Below the pieces are notes generated by a model that saw only the letters and a program-made list of their open reading frames with translations, did no database searches and had not been told where the DNA came from. DNA of 64,000 bases from contig CACMXJ010000003.1 of assembly GCA_902617625.1 (NCBI GenBank), positions 1 to 64,000 on the forward strand, in the 5' to 3' direction. Each line of letters opens with the position of its first letter. The stretch's first letter is position 1. The stretch is from an uncultured Pelagibacteraceae bacterium (GTDB lineage Bacteria; Pseudomonadota; Alphaproteobacteria; Pelagibacterales; Pelagibacteraceae). This document shows, in pieces, positions 60,041 through 64,000 of this stretch. The translations under genes were made by a program, and so were the position numbers.

Positions 60041-61191
60041 TGGTTTTAAAAGATTGCTATAATTTTAATGATTTTAGAAATCTAGCAAAAAAAAAACTTC
60101 CTTCACCAATTTTCCATTATATTGACGGCGGTGCCGATGATGAGACGACTTTAAAAAGAAATACTGAAGCTTTTAACCAATGTGATTTAGTTCCAAATAT
60201 CCTAGCAAGTGTTGGTAAGCCAGATTTATCCACCACCATATTTGGTAAGAAGATTGATATGCCAATTTTTTTATCTCCTTGTGCCATGCAAAGATTATAC
60301 CACCATGACGGAGACAAAGCTTCAGCTAGAGCAGCTGAAAAATTTGGAACTTTTTATAGCATGTCAACAATGGCAAACAATACTATAGAAGAGATTTCAA
60401 ATATTTCTGGTGGACCAAAATTGTTCCAATTATATGTGCACAAGGATCAATCAATTACAGATGACTTAATAGATAGATGTAAAAGATCAGGTTTTAATGG
60501 AATGTGCTTAACTGTGGATACATTAGTTGCAGGAAATAGAGAGAGAGATCATAGAACCGGATTTACAACACCGCCTAAATTGACTTTGCAAAGTTTAATG
60601 AGTTTTGCGTCACATCCTAGTTGGGTTTTTAATTATTTAACACATGGAAAATTTAAACTAGCTAATGTGGCATCAAAGACTGATAAAGGAACTAACATTG
60701 CTAAATCTGTTATAGAATATATTAATGAGCAATATGATCCTTCAATGAATTGGAAAGATGCAGAGTACTGCGTTAAAAAATGGAATGGTCCTTTTGCATT
60801 AAAAGGTGTCATGAGTGTTGACGATGCAAAAAGAGCAATTGATATTGGTTGTACTGCAATTATAATTTCAAATCATGGAGGTCGTCAACTTGATGGATCT
60901 CGATCACCTTTTGATCAAATAAAAGCAATTTCAGATGCAGTGGGAGATAAGCTAGAAATAATCTTAGATGGTGGGGTAAGGAGAGGAACACATGTCCTAA
61001 AAGCCTTAGCAGCTGGGGCAAAAGCCTGTAGTTTTGGAAAAATATTTTTGTTCTCTTTAGCCGTAGGTGGACAGTCAGGTGTTGAGCATTTACTGAAAAA
61101 CATGCACGATGAGATAAATAGAAATATGGTATTAATGGGTTGTAAAAATTTAAAAGAGTTGAATAGTTCAAAATTAATTTATAGAAATTAG
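60040..61191 (+). CDS. FMN-dependent alpha-hydroxy-acid oxidase/dehydrogenase, copy 2
   Basis: 383 aa, GTG start overlapping upstream stop (TAGTG); AIIISNHGGRQLDGSRSPFDQIKAISDAVGDKLEIILDGGVRRGTHVLKALAAGAKACSFG. Confidence 0.95.
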   Translation: MVLKDCYNFNDFRNLAKKKLPSPIFHYIDGGADDETTLKRNTEAFNQCDLVPNILASVGKPDLSTTIFGKKIDMPIFLSPCAMQRLYHHDGDKASARAAEKFGTFYSMSTMANNTIEEISNISGGPKLFQLYVHKDQSITDDLIDRCKRSGFNGMCLTVDTLVAGNRERDHRTGFTTPPKLTLQSLMSFASHPSWVFNYLTHGKFKLANVASKTDKGTNIAKSVIEYINEQYDPSMNWKDAEYCVKKWNGPFALKGVMSVDDAKRAIDIGCTAIIISNHGGRQLDGSRSPFDQIKAISDAVGDKLEIILDGGVRRGTHVLKALAAGAKACSFGKIFLFSLAVGGQSGVEHLLKNMHDEINRNMVLMGCKNLKELNSSKLIYRN

Positions 61192-61208
61192 ATAAAAATA
61201 TAGAAATT

Positions 61209-62375
61209 ATGAAGTTAGCTAAAAGTTTAGAAAGATTAGGAACTGAGTCTGCATTTACAGTCCTTGCAGAAGCAAAAAAATTGGAAGCTCAGGGAAAACC
61301 AATGATCCATTTAGGATTGGGACAACCAGACTTTAAAACTCCAAAACATGTAGTTGAGGCAGCAAAAAAAGCACTTGATGATGGACATCATGGATATGTA
61401 ATGTCGAATGGTATTCCTGAATGTCGACAAGCTGTTACGAGGTGGATAAAAAAACGTTACAATGTTGATATTAATTTTGAAAGAATTTTAATCATGCCAG
61501 GTGGTAAGCCAACAATGAGTTATGCTATTCAATGCTTTGGTGAACCTGGAGCAGAGATTATACACCCAACCCCTGCTTTTCCAATTTATGAGTCTATGAT
61601 TAATTATACAGGCTCAACTTCAGTCCCATATGATTTAACAGAAAATAAAGATTTAAAATTCGATCCAGACAAAATATTATCTATGATAACAGATAAAACC
61701 CGTTTGTTAATTTTAATAAATCCCAATAATCCAACAGGGAGCTTTGTTGAGAAAAAAGACGTAGATGTTTTAGCTGATGGTTTGAAAAAGCATCCTCATG
61801 TAACAATATTAAGTGATGAAATTTATAGCAGACAAATTTTTGATGGAAAAGAAATGCCAACATTTTTTAATTATCCAGAATTGAGAGAAAGATTAATTGT
61901 ATTAGAGGGATGGAGCAAAGCTTACTCAATGACTGGGTGGAGACTTGGTTGGAGTTTTTGGCCAGAGCATTTAGTTGAACATGTTAATAAATTACTAATT
62001 AATAGTGTTTCATGTGTTAATGCTGCAGCTCAATTTGCTGGTATTGCCGCATTGGATGGACCAGATGACTCTATAGATGCAATGATGGAAAAATTTACTC
62101 AAAGAAGAGACTTAATTTATAAAGGTTTAAATGATCTACCAGGTGTAGAATGTAGTCTACCTGGAGGGGCTTTTTATGCATTTCCTAAAGTAATCGGTAC
62201 AGGTATGAATGGTGCTGAGTTTGCAAGAAAGGCTATGCATGAAGCAGGAGTAGCAATAGTTCCTGGATCAGCTTTTGGTGAAACTTGCCAAAATTATGTT
62301 AGATTTAGTTTTGCTGCATCAAGAGATAATATTTCACAAGCATTGGAAAATATAAAGAAAATGCTATCTAAATAA
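61209..62375 (+). CDS. Pyridoxal-phosphate-dependent class I aminotransferase
   Basis: 388 aa; GLGQPDFKTPKHVVEAAKKALDDGHHGYVMSNGIPECRQAV, INPNNPTGSFV, GWSKAYSMTGWRLGW. Confidence 0.95.
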   Translation: MKLAKSLERLGTESAFTVLAEAKKLEAQGKPMIHLGLGQPDFKTPKHVVEAAKKALDDGHHGYVMSNGIPECRQAVTRWIKKRYNVDINFERILIMPGGKPTMSYAIQCFGEPGAEIIHPTPAFPIYESMINYTGSTSVPYDLTENKDLKFDPDKILSMITDKTRLLILINPNNPTGSFVEKKDVDVLADGLKKHPHVTILSDEIYSRQIFDGKEMPTFFNYPELRERLIVLEGWSKAYSMTGWRLGWSFWPEHLVEHVNKLLINSVSCVNAAAQFAGIAALDGPDDSIDAMMEKFTQRRDLIYKGLNDLPGVECSLPGGAFYAFPKVIGTGMNGAEFARKAMHEAGVAIVPGSAFGETCQNYVRFSFAASRDNISQALENIKKMLSK

Positions 62376-62414
62376 GGTATATTTTTTTAGCAATATTTAT
62401 TAATATCACTTCTT

Positions 62415-63788
62415 ATGAACGATCAAGTACAGGCAGAGCTAAAAAAAATTTTTAATGGAAGATTCTCAACTTCTGTATCCACGAGAACAAATTATGCTAG
62501 AGGTGAAGATACTTATGATCCAATTTTATCAAAAGCTGTAGTATTTCCAGAAACTAATCAGGAGGTTTCTCAAATATTAAGACTGTGTAATGAACATAAA
62601 ATTCCTGTGGTGCCATTTGGTACAGGTACCTCCTTAGAGGGTAATGTGGTTGGAAATGAAAAAGGGATAACTATAAGCCTTGAAAAAATGAATAAAATTT
62701 TAAGTGTTAATGCTGAGGACTTCGATTGTAGGGTGCAAGCCTGCGTTACAAAAGAACAATTAAATGAATATCTTAGGGAGGACGGCGTCTTTTTTCCAAT
62801 TGATCCAGGTGCTAATGCAGCTATCGGAGGTATGGCTTCCACATCCGCCTCAGGAACAATGGCAGTTAAATACGGCACTATGAAAACTGTAATTACTGGT
62901 CTGACTGTCGTTTTGCCTAATGGAGATATCATTAACACAGGAGGAAGGACAAAAAAAACCTCAGCAGGTTATAATCTAACTAATTTATTTATTGGTTCTG
63001 AAGGAACTTTAGGAGTTATAACGGAAGTTCAATTGAGGCTTTCTCCTATACCAGAGAGTATAATGTCAGCTGTTTGTCATTTCCCAACTTTAGAAAAAGC
63101 TGTTCAAACTGCACAACAAGTTATTCAGTATGGGGTCCCAATTGCAAGAATTGAAATGTTAAATAAAGATCAAATGGGAATAAGTATAAATTATTCAAAA
63201 TTAAAAGATATTGAGGAAACGCCAACATTATTTTTTGAATTTCATGGATCAGAATTATCTAATAAGGAAAATATCAAAATAGTAGAGGAAATATCCAAAG
63301 ATAATAATGGAAGCTCTTTTAAGTGGGCAAAAGATTTAGAGGAAAGAAATAAACTCTGGCAAGCAAGATGGGACGTTTACTATTCTGTAAAAGCTTTGAT
63401 AAATAATGGAAGAGTTTATTCAACTGATGTGTGTTTACCTATTTCAAATATAACAGAGTGTGTAAACTACGCAGAGGAACAAGCAAAAAAATTTGGACTT
63501 AGAGCTCCAATGGTGGGCCATCTAGGAGATGGAAATTTTCACGTATTGTTACCTTTTGATCCTGAAAATAAAGAAATGTATAAAAAGATAAGAGAATTTA
63601 ATGATTTATTAATTAAAAAGGCCCTAGAACTTAAAGGAACAATTACTGGAGAACATGGTGTAGGCCTTCATAAAAAAGAATATCTTTTAAAGGAGCATGG
63701 AGACAATATTCCTGTTATGAAATTGATTAAAAGAAGTATTGATCAAAATAACATAATGAATCCAGGCAAGATATTTGATCTTAATTAA
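62415..63788 (+). CDS. FAD-linked oxidase (D-lactate dehydrogenase / glycolate oxidase GlcD-like)
   Basis: 457 aa; PVVPFGTGTSLEGNVV, GANAAIGGMASTSASGTMAVKYGTMK, GEHGVGLHKKEYL. Confidence 0.95.
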   Translation: MNDQVQAELKKIFNGRFSTSVSTRTNYARGEDTYDPILSKAVVFPETNQEVSQILRLCNEHKIPVVPFGTGTSLEGNVVGNEKGITISLEKMNKILSVNAEDFDCRVQACVTKEQLNEYLREDGVFFPIDPGANAAIGGMASTSASGTMAVKYGTMKTVITGLTVVLPNGDIINTGGRTKKTSAGYNLTNLFIGSEGTLGVITEVQLRLSPIPESIMSAVCHFPTLEKAVQTAQQVIQYGVPIARIEMLNKDQMGISINYSKLKDIEETPTLFFEFHGSELSNKENIKIVEEISKDNNGSSFKWAKDLEERNKLWQARWDVYYSVKALINNGRVYSTDVCLPISNITECVNYAEEQAKKFGLRAPMVGHLGDGNFHVLLPFDPENKEMYKKIREFNDLLIKKALELKGTITGEHGVGLHKKEYLLKEHGDNIPVMKLIKRSIDQNNIMNPGKIFDLN

Positions 63789-63800
63789 TAAAAATATTTT

Positions 63801-64000
63801 ATGAAAAAAATTTTGGTTACAAGGAAATTAATCAAAGAAAGCGAGGATAAAGCTTCTAAAACATTTGAACCAATATTCAATTCTAATGACGAGCTATACT
63901 CACAATCAAAAGTCATAGAGATGAGCCAAGGTTGTGATGGGATCCTATCCTCTTTAACTGATAAGATGGATAAAGAAACTATTAATAAGTTACCTGATAC
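63801..64000 (+). CDS. D-2-hydroxyacid dehydrogenase / glyoxylate reductase, N-terminal part (truncated by window edge)
   Basis: MKKILVTRKLIKESEDKASKTFEPIFNSNDELYSQSKVIEMSQGCDGILSSLTDKMDKETINKLPDT. Confidence 0.8.
   Translation, partial: MKKILVTRKLIKESEDKASKTFEPIFNSNDELYSQSKVIEMSQGCDGILSSLTDKMDKETINKLPD

Noticed and set aside
58889-61191. Assembly duplication as explanation for two equal-length oxidase genes
   Set aside because: The copies differ at many residues and codons throughout, so they are real paralogs.
1-64000. CRISPR arrays, transposons, prophage, toxin-antitoxin or secretion islands
   Set aside because: No direct-repeat arrays, transposase/integrase motifs or phage genes seen; genes are tightly packed core-type genes.

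Overview
This 64 kb, very AT-rich, densely packed window is bacterial chromosome. Gene content and synteny point to an alphaproteobacterium, most likely SAR11/Pelagibacterales (inference, no search run). The left end carries the origin-proximal block rsmG-mnmG-mnmE-rho-hemJ-hemH-hemE on the minus strand. A 282 bp non-coding gap follows, then ppsR-maf-aroE-coaE-dnaQ on the plus strand, then secB-fxsA-timA-smr. This is the classic alphaproteobacterial oriC neighbourhood, and the gap has outward-placed DnaA boxes and a perfect 13 bp inverted repeat, so I call it the candidate origin. The rest is mostly housekeeping: hslVU, hisBHAFE, ftsK/lolA, a tRNA-Gly(GCC), purH, rpe, actP/DUF4212/acs, tsaD, hemCD, folD, argG, a ccmCDEFGH cluster and a hydroxy-acid/glyoxylate cluster with tandem FMN oxidases. 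I found no mobile elements, CRISPR arrays, rRNAs or phage genes. Items most worth follow-up: (1) the symmetric oriC; (2) a hairpin RNA candidate between hspQ and ccmC with a CU-rich loop and an alternative pairing next to the ccmC start; (3) an acetyl-CoA synthetase with a ~55 aa Lys/Arg-rich N-terminal tail that cannot be trimmed by start choice; (4) a 42-46 kb light/stress island with a PhrB-like photolyase lacking the CxxC of the Fe-S cluster, an overlapping DUF2256 mini-gene missed by the ORF track, and a short ArfA-like basic ORF; (5) a second photolyase-like protein with an apparently rearranged domain order.
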